NCBI GenBank assembly: GCA_031291645.1
Contig: JARLIQ010000136.1
Location: 1 to 50,811, forward strand
Length of the DNA stretch: 50,811 nucleotides
Source: Caulobacteraceae bacterium
Lineage (GTDB): Bacteria > Pseudomonadota > Alphaproteobacteria > Caulobacterales > Caulobacteraceae
Direction of reading: 5' to 3'
Both the position numbers and the translations under genes were made by a program. Of the stretch, positions 42,769 through 50,806 are shown one piece after another; the first letter of the stretch is position 1, and each line of letters starts with the position of its first letter. Below the pieces are notes generated by a model. It saw only the letters and a list, made by a program, of their open reading frames with translations. It did no database searches and was not told the origin of the DNA.

Positions 42769-43778
42769 GCGGGGGCTCCAGCCAGGGCGGCGATCTCGGC
42801 GTAGAGGGCGGGGGCGATGGACAGCCCCTCGGCGGCGGCGCGGGCGCGGGCGGCCAGCCGCCGGTCGCCGGGCAGGCGCACGCCGTCCTCCGCCGTCATG
42901 GTCTCGGCCAGCACGCCCATCCGTTCCAGGAAGCCTGGCCCGGCGAAGGCCATGGGATCCAGGGCCAGCAGCACCTGGCCGACGGCGGGCGAGGGGCCCT
43001 TGGCGTCGAGGAAGGACGAGGCCTCCCAGCCGTACTGGCCGCCGGCGAGGGCGCCGCACAGGATCTCGACCATCAGCGCCAGGGCCGCGCCCTTGGCGCC
43101 GCCGGCGGGGGCCAGGGCGCCGGCGAGGGCGGCGGCGGCATCGGTGGTGGGATTTCCTTGCGCGTCGTTGGCCCAGTCGGCGGGGATCGGCTGGCCGGTC
43201 TTCTGGGCGGCGACGATCTTGCTGCGGGCCACGAGCGAGAGGGCGAGGTCGATGACCAGGGGCGCGCGGCCGGGCAGGGGCGCGGCGAAGGCCAGCGGAT
43301 TGGTGCCCATCATCGGCCTGGCCCCGCCGTGGAAGGCCATGGCCTGGGGGGTGTTGGAGACGATCAGGGCGACGAGCCCGGCGTCGGCCAGGCGCTCGAC
43401 CGTCCGTCCGGCCTGGCCGATGTGGTGCGAGGCGAAGACCCCCGCCGCCGCCACGCCCGCCTCCCTGGCCAGCGGGCCCAGGGTCTCGACGGCGAGGTCC
43501 AGCGCCGGATAGGCGAGGCCGCCCCTGGCGTCGACGCGCACGGCGCCGGGGCGGGTGCGGACCAGCTGCGGAACCGCGCGGCCGTCGACCTTGCCGGCCT
43601 TGAGCTGGGCCGCATAGCTGGGGACGCGCGAGAGGCCGTGGCCGGTCTGGCCGTCGGCCTCGGCGGCGACCAGGGCCCTGGCGGTCGAGGCCGCGCTGGC
43701 CGGGCCCGCCCCGCACGCGGCGAGCGCGCGCGAGGCCAGGTCTTCGGCTTGGCTGAGGCTGAGGGTTACTGAGGTCAT
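42765..43778 (-). CDS. comC: Ldh2/malate-lactate dehydrogenase family protein, probable (R)-sulfolactate dehydrogenase
   Basis: The 337-residue protein has the family landmarks GHGLSRVPSYAAQL, the catalytic-His region FASHHIGQAGRTVE and the nucleotide-binding stretch GARPMMGTNPLAFAAP. Members reduce or oxidise 2-keto/2-hydroxy acids with NAD(P)H using a fold unlike Rossmann dehydrogenases. ComC, which reduces sulfopyruvate to (R)-sulfolactate, is a member. The gene starts 15 bp after the SuyB-like gene and overlaps the SlcC-like gene by ATGA. With that partner it would invert (S)- to (R)-sulfolactate through sulfopyruvate, the epimer used by SuyAB. Malate, lactate or ureidoglycolate are the alternatives. 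Confidence 0.72.
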   Translation of the reverse strand: MTSVTLSLSQAEDLASRALAACGAGPASAASTARALVAAEADGQTGHGLSRVPSYAAQLKAGKVDGRAVPQLVRTRPGAVRVDARGGLAYPALDLAVETLGPLAREAGVAAAGVFASHHIGQAGRTVERLADAGLVALIVSNTPQAMAFHGGARPMMGTNPLAFAAPLPGRAPLVIDLALSLVARSKIVAAQKTGQPIPADWANDAQGNPTTDAAAALAGALAPAGGAKGAALALMVEILCGALAGGQYGWEASSFLDAKGPSPAVGQVLLALDPMAFAGPGFLERMGVLAETMTAEDGVRLPGDRRLAARARAAAEGLSIAPALYAEIAALAGAPA

Positions 43779-43793
43779 GGCCCCGCCGTCGGT

Positions 43794-44969
43794 TCAGGCG
43801 CTGCGGTACAGCTTGGTCATCACGAACTCGCGGTGGCCCAGCGCCTCGGCCGAGGTCGAGCGGCCGTTGGCGGTGCGCACGATCATGTCGATCAGGGCGT
43901 CGCCGGCCTGGTCGATGGTCAGCTCGCGCCGCACCACGCCCGAGACGTCGACGTCGATGTGCTCGCTCATCAGCCGCACCGTGCGCGGGTTACCGGTCAC
44001 CTTGATCACCGGCATGATCGGGTTGCCGATCACATTGCCCTGGCCGGTCGGGAAGATGTGCACCGCATAGCCGGCCGCCGCCTGCAGGGTGCAGCATTCG
44101 GCCGCCGCGGACGAGGTGTCCATGAAATAGAGCCCCGCGCCGCGGGTCGGCGCCTGGGCCGGCTCCAGCACGTCGACGTATTTCACGGCCTTGCCGATCT
44201 TCTCGAGGTTGCCCAGCGCCTTTTCCTCGATGGTGGTCAGGCCGCCGGCGATGTTGCCCTTGGTCGGCTGGCTATCCGACAGGTCCGAGGTCTTGTGCGC
44301 CTCGATCACGTCGTTCTGGTAGGCCGTCCAGGTCTTCATGAACTTCTCGGCGATCTCCGGCGAGGCCGCGCGGGCGGCGGCCAGGTGTTCGGCCCCGGTC
44401 AGCTCCGAGGTCTCGCCGAAACAGCCGTAGAGGCCCAGCGGCACCAGCTTGTCGTACATGTTGCCCACCGTGGGGCAGGACGCTAGGCCCGTGGTGGTGT
44501 CGCTCTCGCCGCACTTGGCCGCGACCCAGACGTCGGTCAGCGGGCACTCGACGCGCACCTTCTCCGACGCCCAGTGGACGAATTCCTTGGCCTTGCGCGA
44601 GGCGGCCGCGACGGTGGCGATGTCGCCGTTGCCCTCGATCCAGAAGCCGGCCACCGGCTTGCCGGTCGCGGCGATGCCCTCGACCACCTTTTTCGTCCAG
44701 TCGGGCTCGATGCCGATGACGATGCAGGCGGCGACGTTGGGGTTGGCGCCGGTGCCGATCATGGTGCGGAAGTGCAGCTCCAGGTCCTCGCCGAACTGCA
44801 GCCGGCCATAGGCGTGCGGCAGGGCGACGGTCCCCTGGATGTGCGCGGCCACCGCCTCGCAGGCGGCGTTGGAGATGTCGTCCAGCGGCAGGATGACGAC
44901 GTGGTTGCGCACGCCCACGCGGCCGTTCTCGCGGCGGTAGCCCCAGATGGTCTTGTTCTTCAGGTCCAT
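43794..44969 (-). CDS. suyB: UxaA-family lyase large subunit, SuyB-like (sulfolactate sulfo-lyase beta)
   Basis: The 391-residue protein is the UxaA C-terminal domain on its own: [19 protein letters not shown] at the N-terminus, [20 protein letters not shown] in the centre, [16 protein letters not shown] and [19 protein letters not shown] near the C-terminus. Several conserved Cys and His probably bind iron. The family splits water or sulfite from hydroxy acids: altronate and galactarate dehydratases have the two domains fused, while SuyAB and a few others are split. The split form with a ComC- and SlcC-like pair downstream points to SuyB, which forms pyruvate and sulfite from (R)-sulfolactate. 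It follows SuyA by 4 bp. Confidence 0.75.
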   Translation of the reverse strand: MDLKNKTIWGYRRENGRVGVRNHVVILPLDDISNAACEAVAAHIQGTVALPHAYGRLQFGEDLELHFRTMIGTGANPNVAACIVIGIEPDWTKKVVEGIAATGKPVAGFWIEGNGDIATVAAASRKAKEFVHWASEKVRVECPLTDVWVAAKCGESDTTTGLASCPTVGNMYDKLVPLGLYGCFGETSELTGAEHLAAARAASPEIAEKFMKTWTAYQNDVIEAHKTSDLSDSQPTKGNIAGGLTTIEEKALGNLEKIGKAVKYVDVLEPAQAPTRGAGLYFMDTSSAAAECCTLQAAAGYAVHIFPTGQGNVIGNPIMPVIKVTGNPRTVRLMSEHIDVDVSGVVRRELTIDQAGDALIDMIVRTANGRSTSAEALGHREFVMTKLYRSA

Positions 44970-44973
44970 GGTC

Positions 44974-45261
44974 CTACCAGCGCTTGGTCTTGAGGTTGTG
45001 GGTGTGGACGTGGTCGCCCTTGCGGATCGGGGCCACGACCCGGCCGATGTCCTGGCCGTACTTGATGACGGTGTCGCCGACCGCGAGGTCCGCCAGGGCC
45101 ACCTTGTGGCCGATCGGGACCGCCTGGTTGGCCGTCATGTGGAAATCGCTGTTATCCTCGGTCACCACGCACAGCATGTCGGCGCCGGCGGCGAGGTCCT
45201 CCACGACCACCACGCCGACGTTGTCCTTGTGGTCGTGCACGAGCAGTTGGGGTGCGGTCAT
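44974..45261 (-). CDS. suyA: UxaA-family SAF-domain small subunit, SuyA-like (sulfolactate sulfo-lyase alpha)
   Basis: The 95-residue SAF-domain protein begins [20 protein letters not shown] and ends [16 protein letters not shown], the typical start and end of SuyA and of the N-terminal domain of altronate dehydratase. It works only with the large subunit encoded 4 bp downstream, as a stand-alone small subunit. It is the first gene of the leftward operon. AAGGGCGACCGG precedes the ATG, and a 14-bp palindrome lies 26 bp upstream. SuyA versus another split hydroxy-acid dehydratase is decided by context. Confidence 0.75.
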   Translation of the reverse strand: MTAPQLLVHDHKDNVGVVVVEDLAAGADMLCVVTEDNSDFHMTANQAVPIGHKVALADLAVGDTVIKYGQDIGRVVAPIRKGDHVHTHNLKTKRW

Positions 45262-45286
45262 CCGGTCGCCCTTGATGAGGTTATAG

Positions 45287-45300
45287 GTCTTATATAAGAC
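45287..45300. promoter_or_regulatory. Perfect palindrome in the divergent promoter region, probable operator
   Basis: GTCTTATATAAGAC, a perfect 14-bp inverted repeat in the 98-bp AT-rich gap between the leftward suyA-like and the rightward dehydratase genes. Sequence and symmetry resemble operators of FadR-type GntR regulators. It could control both arms together. No regulator gene is present in the window. Confidence 0.6.
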
Positions 45301-45359
45301 ACAACATTGCAGATCGGTTTGGCCCAGGCAAGGCCGACCGTCAAGATGGCGAGGGCAGG

Positions 45360-47099
45360 GTGTCGCAAGACGGTTCGAACGCGCGTCCGCGGCGCAGCGC
45401 GCGCTGGTACGACAGCCAGGACATGCGCGGCTTCGCCCACCGCCAGCGCACCCAGCAGATGGGCTTGCGGCGCGAGGAGTTCCTCGGCCGGCCGGTGATC
45501 GCCATCGTCAACACCTGGAGCGAGATGAGCCCCTGCCACATCCACCTGCGCCAGCGGGCGGAGGCGGTGAAGCGGGGCGTGCTGCTGGCCGGCGGCTATC
45601 CGGTCGAGCTGCCGGCGCTGTCGGTCGGCGAGGTGATGGTCAAGCCGACGACCATGCTCTACCGCAACTTCCTGGCCATGGAGACCGAGGAGCTGCTGCG
45701 CTCCCACCCGATCGACGGGGCGGTGCTGCTGGGCGGCTGCGACAAGTCCACGCCGGGCCTCCTGATGGGCGCGATCAGCATGGACCTGCCGGCGATCTTC
45801 TGCCCGGCCGGGCCGATGTCGAGCGGCCAGTGGCGCGGGGTGAAGACCGGCGCCGGCACCCACACCAAGAAGTACTGGGACGAGCTCAGGGCCGGCAACA
45901 TCACCGCCGACGACTGGATCGACCTGGAATCGCGGATGACCCGCTCGATCGGCACCTGCAACACCATGGGCACCGCCTCGACCATGACCTCGATCGCCGA
46001 CGCCATGGGGATGACGCTGACCGGCGCCTCGTCGATCCCGGCGGCGGATTCCGGACACGTCCGGATGGCCTCGGCCTGCGGCGAGCGGATCGTGGCCATG
46101 GTGGCCGAGGACCTCAGACCCTCGAAGATCCTCTCGCCCGCCGCCTTCGCCAACGGGATCGTCGCCTACATGGCGCTCGGCGGCTCGACCAACGCGGCCA
46201 TCCACCTGATCGCCATGGCCGGGCGGGCGGGGGTGGCGCTGACGCTGGACGACCTGGCGGCGACGGCGGCGCGCGTCCCGGTCTGCGCCAACCTGTTCCC
46301 CTCGGGCGAATACCTGATGGAGGACTTCTTCTTCGCCGGCGGCCTGCCGGCCCTGCTGGCCAAGCTGTCGGACCAGCTGGCGCTGGACGCCCCGACCGTC
46401 GAGGGCCGCACCCTGGGCGAGGCCCTGGCCCAGGCCCAATGCTTCAACGACGACGTCATCCGCGGATCGGACAATCCCGTCGTGCCGCTCTCGCGCGGCT
46501 CGACCCTGGCGCTGCTGCGCGGCAACCTCTGCCCGGACGGGGCGGTGATGAAGTCGAGCGCGGCCGACCCGCGCCTGCTCAGGCACACCGGCCCGGCCCT
46601 GGTGTTCGACAGCCACGCCGAACTCAGCGCCCGGATCGACGATCCCGACCTCGGCGTCACCGAGGACACGGTGCTGGTGCTGCGCAACGCCGGCCCGGTC
46701 GGCGCGCCCGGCATGCCGGAGTGGGGCAACCTGCCGATCCCCAAGGCGCTGCTGGCCAAGGGGGTGCGCGACATGGTGCGGATTTCCGACGCCCGGATGA
46801 GCGGCACCCACTATGGCGCCTGCATCGTCCACGCCGCGCCCGAGGCGGCGGTCGGCGGGCCGCTGGCCCTGCTGCGCACCGGCGACCTCGTCGCCCTGGA
46901 CGTCGCCGCCGGGACGCTGGACATGCTGGTGGACGAGGCGGAACTGGCGCGGCGGCGGGCGGAGTGGCGGGCGCCGCAAAGCCCGTACCAGCGCTCCTAC
47001 GCCGCCCTCTACCAGGCCCACGTCGGCCAGGCGCCGGACGGCTGCGACTTCGACTTCCTGGCCGGCCGCGCGCCGACGCCCGAGCCGCCGATCTTCTGA
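45360..47099 (+). CDS. IlvD/Edd-family dehydratase, probable 6-deoxy-6-sulfogluconate dehydratase
   Basis: The 579-residue protein has the IlvD/Edd signatures GGCDKSTPGLLMGA and, near the C-terminus, SGTHYGACIVHAAPEAAVGGPLALLRTGDLV; conserved Cys residues (GGCDK and GTCNTMG) hold an Fe-S cluster. The members closest in layout are sugar-acid dehydratases for non-phosphorylated acids such as xylonate and 6-deoxy-6-sulfogluconate. It would convert a sugar acid into a 2-keto-3-deoxy acid. GTG 45360 follows a GAGGG site. It is the first gene of the rightward arm; an aldolase, epimerase, lactonase and sugar dehydrogenase follow. Sulfogluconate as substrate is inferred from the SuyAB-type arm next to it. 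Confidence 0.82.
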   Translation: MSQDGSNARPRRSARWYDSQDMRGFAHRQRTQQMGLRREEFLGRPVIAIVNTWSEMSPCHIHLRQRAEAVKRGVLLAGGYPVELPALSVGEVMVKPTTMLYRNFLAMETEELLRSHPIDGAVLLGGCDKSTPGLLMGAISMDLPAIFCPAGPMSSGQWRGVKTGAGTHTKKYWDELRAGNITADDWIDLESRMTRSIGTCNTMGTASTMTSIADAMGMTLTGASSIPAADSGHVRMASACGERIVAMVAEDLRPSKILSPAAFANGIVAYMALGGSTNAAIHLIAMAGRAGVALTLDDLAATAARVPVCANLFPSGEYLMEDFFFAGGLPALLAKLSDQLALDAPTVEGRTLGEALAQAQCFNDDVIRGSDNPVVPLSRGSTLALLRGNLCPDGAVMKSSAADPRLLRHTGPALVFDSHAELSARIDDPDLGVTEDTVLVLRNAGPVGAPGMPEWGNLPIPKALLAKGVRDMVRISDARMSGTHYGACIVHAAPEAAVGGPLALLRTGDLVALDVAAGTLDMLVDEAELARRRAEWRAPQSPYQRSYAALYQAHVGQAPDGCDFDFLAGRAPTPEPPIF

Positions 47100-47137
47100 A
47101 TACGGATTTTCTTACCCTCTTACCGGAGCCGCGAGCG

Positions 47138-47935
47138 ATGGAGCCCAACCGATTCAAGACCTGGCTGCGCGAGCGGCCGGCCGCCCCGCCGCTGGGAACC
47201 TGGCTGATGACCGGCGCGCCCTCGACGGCGGAGGCCATGGGCTTCTGCGGCTTCGACTTCCTGGTGGTCGACATGGAGCACGTGCCGATCGACGTGCCCG
47301 AGGCGATCTCGATCCTGCGCGCGGTGGCCGGCACGCCGGCCGAGGCGGTGGTGCGGCTGAGCTGGAACGACCAGGTGCTGGTCAAGCGGGTGCTGGACGC
47401 CGGCGCGCGCAGCGTCATGTTCCCGTTCGTCCAGACCGCCGAGGAGGCGCGGGCGGCGGTCTCCTATACCCGCTATCCGCCGCACGGCGTGCGCGGCATG
47501 GCCGGCGTGCACCGCGGCTCGCGCTTCGGCCGGGTCGCCGACTACTTCAAGACCGCGAACGAGCAGGTCGCGGTGATCCTCCAGCTCGAGACGCCCGAGG
47601 CGGTCGAGCGCACGGGCGAGATCGCGGCGGTGGACGGGGTCGACTCCCTGTTCCTGGGACCGGGCGACCTGTCCGCCGCCACGGGCCGGATCGGCGAGAT
47701 CGGCCATCCCGAGGTCCAGGCGATGATCGCCCGCGCCGCCGAACTGGCCCACGCCGCCGGCAAGCCGATCGGCATCGTCGGGCCCAACCCCGAGATGGTC
47801 GGCCGCTTCCTGGGCTATGGCTACGACTGGGTGGCGGTCGCCTCGGACATGGCGATGATGACCGGCCGTGCGGTCGAGTGGGTCGGCGCCCTGCGCGGCC
47901 AGGCGGCGGCCGCGGCCCCCGCCACCGCCTACTGA
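47138..47935 (+). CDS. HpcH/HpaI-family aldolase, probable 2-keto-3,6-dideoxy-6-sulfogluconate aldolase
   Basis: The 265-residue class II aldolase has DFLVVDMEHVPIDVP (base His), VVRLSWND (substrate Arg), the metal ligands Glu in ILQLETPEAVE and Asp in FLGPGDLS. The family cleaves 2-keto-3-deoxy acids into pyruvate and an aldehyde. In the sulfo-Entner-Doudoroff pathway an HpcH-type enzyme splits the 6-sulfonated keto acid into pyruvate and 3-sulfolactaldehyde. It begins 38 bp after the dehydratase stop with a GGAG site. The GabD-like gene on the other arm would use the aldehyde product. Non-sulfonated keto acids of pentoses or deoxysugars are alternatives. Confidence 0.82.
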   Translation: MEPNRFKTWLRERPAAPPLGTWLMTGAPSTAEAMGFCGFDFLVVDMEHVPIDVPEAISILRAVAGTPAEAVVRLSWNDQVLVKRVLDAGARSVMFPFVQTAEEARAAVSYTRYPPHGVRGMAGVHRGSRFGRVADYFKTANEQVAVILQLETPEAVERTGEIAAVDGVDSLFLGPGDLSAATGRIGEIGHPEVQAMIARAAELAHAAGKPIGIVGPNPEMVGRFLGYGYDWVAVASDMAMMTGRAVEWVGALRGQAAAAAPATAY

Positions 47936-47943
47936 GCGCGGCG

Positions 47944-48849
47944 GTGAGCGCGCGCATCGCCCTGGCCCGCGACGGCTGGACCGCCGAGGTCGGCCCGGCC
48001 ATGGGCGGCTCGATCCTGTCGCTGGCGCGGGCTGGCGAGGCGATCCTGCGCCCGACGCCGCAGGCGGCGATCGAGGCCGGGGAGGTGCGGGCCAGCGCCT
48101 GCTATCCGCTGGTCCCCTACGCCAACCGCATCGCGGACGGCCGGTTCAGCTTCACCGGCGCCGAGCATCGGCTGGCGGCCAACTTCCCGGGCAGCGCCCA
48201 CACCCTGCACGGCGTCGGCTGGCTGCGGCCCTGGCGGGTCGAGGCCGCGGACGCGGTGTCCTGCACCCTGGCCCTGGAGCACCGCGTCATCAGGGGGCGA
48301 GCGGGCGGGAACGAACCACAGGACTGGCCGTTCGCCTTCGATGCGCGCCAGCATCTGGCGCTGGGCCCGGAGGGGCTGACCGTGAGCCTGTCGGTGACCA
48401 ACGCGGACGACATGGCCGCTCCGGCTGGCCTCGGCCTGCATCCCTTCTTCCCCCGCCGGCCGGGCCAGAGGCTGCGCTTCGCCTCGCGCGGCGCCTGGCG
48501 CAACGGACCGGACATGCTGCCGGCCGGGCGCGTGGCGGGCGGGGCCTGGGACCACGCGGGCGATCCGGCGGTGGACGCGGCCGAGCTGGACAACGACTTC
48601 TTCGGCTGGGACGGTCTGGCGACGCTGTCGGCGCCGCAGGGGCCGCGCGCGCAGGTGCGGGCGAGCGGCGCGTTCGGGGTCCTCAGGGTCTATACGCCGG
48701 CCGGCCGTGACTTCCTCGCCGTCGAGCCGGTCACCCACCGGGCGGACGCGATCAACCATCCGGGCGACGCGGACGGCGCCATGACCGTGCTGGCCCCCGG
48801 CGAGACCCTGCGCGGCGAGGTCCAATTCGGGGTGGAGAGCGGGTCATGA
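47944..48849 (+). CDS. Aldose 1-epimerase (mutarotase) family protein
   Basis: The 301-residue beta-sandwich protein shows the GalM-type landmarks: SACYPLVPYANRIADGRFSF with the binding Arg, HTLHGVGWLRPW and the catalytic His in HTLHG, GLHPFF with a second His, and AELDNDFFGWDG plus VEPVTHRADAINH near the C-terminal Glu. It equilibrates alpha and beta anomers of a sugar so that the SDR can use it. GTG 47944 lies 8 bp after the aldolase stop, and the stop overlaps the ATG of the lactonase gene (ATGA). Epimerase genes are usual members of sulfoquinovose clusters. Confidence 0.85.
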   Translation: MSARIALARDGWTAEVGPAMGGSILSLARAGEAILRPTPQAAIEAGEVRASACYPLVPYANRIADGRFSFTGAEHRLAANFPGSAHTLHGVGWLRPWRVEAADAVSCTLALEHRVIRGRAGGNEPQDWPFAFDARQHLALGPEGLTVSLSVTNADDMAAPAGLGLHPFFPRRPGQRLRFASRGAWRNGPDMLPAGRVAGGAWDHAGDPAVDAAELDNDFFGWDGLATLSAPQGPRAQVRASGAFGVLRVYTPAGRDFLAVEPVTHRADAINHPGDADGAMTVLAPGETLRGEVQFGVESGS

Positions 48850-49709
48850 CGGGCGGGTTCGAACAGGTGCTGGAGGCCGGCTGCGCGCTGGGCGAGTCGC
48901 CGGCCTGGCTGGCCGAGGAGGGCTGCCTGGTGTTCGTCGACATCACCGGCCGCCGGCTGCACTGGTTCCATCCGGCCAGCGGCGAGCACCGCGACCATCC
49001 GGTCGAGGAGGACATCGGCTGCGTCGCCCCCGCGCGCGGCGGCGGCTTCGTGGCGGGCCTGCGGTCCGGGATCTGGCTGCTGGACACGGCCGGCGCCAAG
49101 CAGCGGATGCTGGCCGGCAACCCCGAGGACGCCGCCACCAACCGGTTCAACGACGGCAAGGTCGATCCGCGCGGGCGCTACTTCGCCGGCACCATCGACG
49201 AGCCCAAGGCGGGCGGCCGGGCCGGCCTCTACCGCTGCGACCGGCGCGGCCTCAAGCGGATCACCGACGGGCTGATGACCTCCAACGGCCTGGGATTCTC
49301 GCCGGACGGGCGGGTGATGTACCACGCGGACACGCCCCGGTTCGTGGTCTGGCGCTGGGACTACGATCCGGCGAGCGGCGAGGCGGCCAACCGCCACGCC
49401 TTCGTGCGGATCGAGCCGACGGCCCAGGATCGCGGCCGGCCGGACGGGGCGGCCGTCGACGCCGAGGGCTGCTACTGGACCGCGCTCTACGAGGGCGGCC
49501 GCATCCATCGCTACGACCCGGACGGCAGGCTGATGGCCGCCTATCCCCTGGGCGCGCGCAAGCCGACCATGCCGGCCTTCGGCGGGCCGGACCTGAAGAC
49601 CCTCTACGTCACCACCGCCGCCGACGAAGGGGGCGAGGGCGGCGGCCTCTACGCGCTGGACGCCGGCGTGGCGGGCGCGCCGATCCCCGCCTTCGATCCC
49701 GAGGCCTGA
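48846..49709 (+). CDS. SMP-30/gluconolactonase family lactonase, probable 6-deoxy-6-sulfogluconolactonase
   Basis: The 287-residue six-bladed beta-propeller has the SMP-30 metal ligands: Glu in CALGESPAWL, Asn in ATNRFNDGKVDPRG, Asn in MTSNGLGFSPDG and Asp in GRPDGAAVDAEG. It opens the sugar lactone made by the dehydrogenase. It is translationally coupled to the epimerase gene by ATGA and followed 14 bp later by the SDR gene. The order dehydratase-aldolase-epimerase-lactonase-dehydrogenase covers all oxidative, ring-opening and cleavage steps of a non-phosphorylated Entner-Doudoroff route. Confidence 0.87.
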   Translation: MTGGFEQVLEAGCALGESPAWLAEEGCLVFVDITGRRLHWFHPASGEHRDHPVEEDIGCVAPARGGGFVAGLRSGIWLLDTAGAKQRMLAGNPEDAATNRFNDGKVDPRGRYFAGTIDEPKAGGRAGLYRCDRRGLKRITDGLMTSNGLGFSPDGRVMYHADTPRFVVWRWDYDPASGEAANRHAFVRIEPTAQDRGRPDGAAVDAEGCYWTALYEGGRIHRYDPDGRLMAAYPLGARKPTMPAFGGPDLKTLYVTTAADEGGEGGGLYALDAGVAGAPIPAFDPEA

Positions 49710-49723
49710 AGGACCATCCATCG

Positions 49724-50503
49724 ATGACGACCCCAACGCAGGCCGCGGCCTACGACGCCGTCCGCTACCGCTCGCTCGACGGCCGCTCGGTGCTGGTCAC
49801 CGGCGGCGCCTCGGGCATCGGCGCGGCCCTGGTCGAGGCCTTCGCCGCCCAGGGCGCGAAGGTCGCCCTGCTGGACATCGATGTGGCGTCGGGCGAGGCC
49901 CTGGCCGCGCGGACGGGCGCGCGCTTCGTCGAATGCGACCTCACCGACATCGCGGCCCTGCGCGCCGCGGTGGCCAGGGTCGAGGCCGAGCAGGACGGGA
50001 TCGGCGTCCTGGTCAACAACGCCGGCAAGGACGACCGCCAGGCCTTCGCGACGATCGAGCCCGACGACTGGCGGCGCATGCTGGCCTTCAACCTCGACCA
50101 CCAGTTCTTCGCCAGCCAGGCGGTCAGCGCCGGCATGGCCAGCCGCGGCGGCGGCTCGATCATCATGCTGGGTTCGGTGTCCTGGATGCGCGGCCGGCCG
50201 GGCATGGCCGGCTACACCACCGCCAAGGCCGCGATCAACGGCCTGACCCGCACCCTGGCGCGCGAGCTGGGTCCGGCCGGCGTCAGGGTCAACTGCATCG
50301 TGCCGGGCGCCATCCTGACCGAGCGCCAGAAGGCCCTGTGGCTGACCCCCGAACTGGACGCCGAGTTCATCGCCCTGCAGTCGCTGAAGTTCCGCCTGAC
50401 CGCCGAGCACGTCGCGCGGATGGCCCTGTTCCTCGGCTCGGACGAAAGCGGCGGCTGCACCGGGGCCAACTTCGTGGTCGACGGCGGTCTGACGCAGAAC
50501 TGA
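49724..50503 (+). CDS. SDR sugar dehydrogenase, probable sulfoquinovose 1-dehydrogenase
   Basis: The 259-residue classical SDR has TGGASGIGAAL (cofactor loop), Asp in LLDIDVA that favours NAD+ over NADP+, NNAGKDDRQAF, the catalytic Ser in LGSVSWMRG and Tyr/Lys in GYTTAKAAI. The C-terminus is FVVDGGLTQN. It resembles the pentose/hexose 1-dehydrogenases (XylB-like) of Caulobacter-type oxidative sugar pathways; SQ dehydrogenase of Pseudomonas putida SQ1 is also an SDR. It would oxidise C1 of sulfoquinovose to the lactone. It is the last gene of the rightward arm in the window. Confidence 0.85.
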   Translation: MTTPTQAAAYDAVRYRSLDGRSVLVTGGASGIGAALVEAFAAQGAKVALLDIDVASGEALAARTGARFVECDLTDIAALRAAVARVEAEQDGIGVLVNNAGKDDRQAFATIEPDDWRRMLAFNLDHQFFASQAVSAGMASRGGGSIIMLGSVSWMRGRPGMAGYTTAKAAINGLTRTLARELGPAGVRVNCIVPGAILTERQKALWLTPELDAEFIALQSLKFRLTAEHVARMALFLGSDESGGCTGANFVVDGGLTQN

Positions 50504-50549
50504 ACGGGCTGGCCGGGGGCCATACCCCACACTCCACAACCCCCACACT

Positions 50550-50579
50550 CCGCTCATACCGGCGAAGGCCGGTATCCAG
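50550..50579 (+). repeat. REP-like hairpin (IPAKAG type)
   Basis: CCGCTC followed by a perfect 8-bp stem ATACCGGC - GAAG - GCCGGTAT and CCAG. It shares the frame CCGCTC...GGCGAAGGC...CCAG with the pair at 20050 and 20143. It lies 46 bp after the last gene of the sugar operon. Confidence 0.75.
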
Positions 50580-50667
50580 ATCTCAGGGCGCAGCGCCCCA
50601 GAACCGGGCTCCCTCGGGGGCGGTCTCCGTCGCCGAGCTCTACGATCTGGGCCCCGGCCTTCGAGTT

Positions 50668-50806
50668 TGTGAAGAAATCGCAATGGCAGTTCGAACTAGC
50701 GAAGCATTCGGGCTCCGGATCACCCGCCGTACGCCACAGCGCCCAAAACGGTTCTTTTGTTGAGCCCCAGTTTTGCGTGCAATCAATCCCTGGAGATTTC
50801 TTCACA
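50668..50806. repeat. 139-bp AT-richer segment flanked by 12-bp inverted repeats
   Basis: TGTGAAGAAATC at 50668-50679 and its exact reverse complement GATTTCTTCACA at 50795-50806 bound a segment less GC-rich than the rest of the window. No coding frame was recognised inside. This could be a small miniature element or the edge of a foreign region cut by the end of the window; no target duplication can be confirmed. Confidence 0.4.

Noticed and set aside
45258-47021. Long minus-strand frame opposite the dehydratase
   Set aside because: The plus strand carries an unmistakable IlvD/Edd protein; the opposite frame gives His/Gly/Arg-rich low-complexity sequence.
40281-50503. Reading the divergent cluster as a pentose (Weimberg/Dahms) or rhamnose/fucose oxidative pathway
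   Set aside because: The SDR, lactonase, dehydratase and aldolase would fit, but the split SuyAB-like lyase with ComC- and SlcC-like dehydrogenases has no role there. Kept as the main alternative, not excluded.
50554-50805. An 83-residue minus-strand frame at the right end
   Set aside because: It reads through the REP-like hairpin and the 12-bp inverted repeat and shows no family-like sequence.
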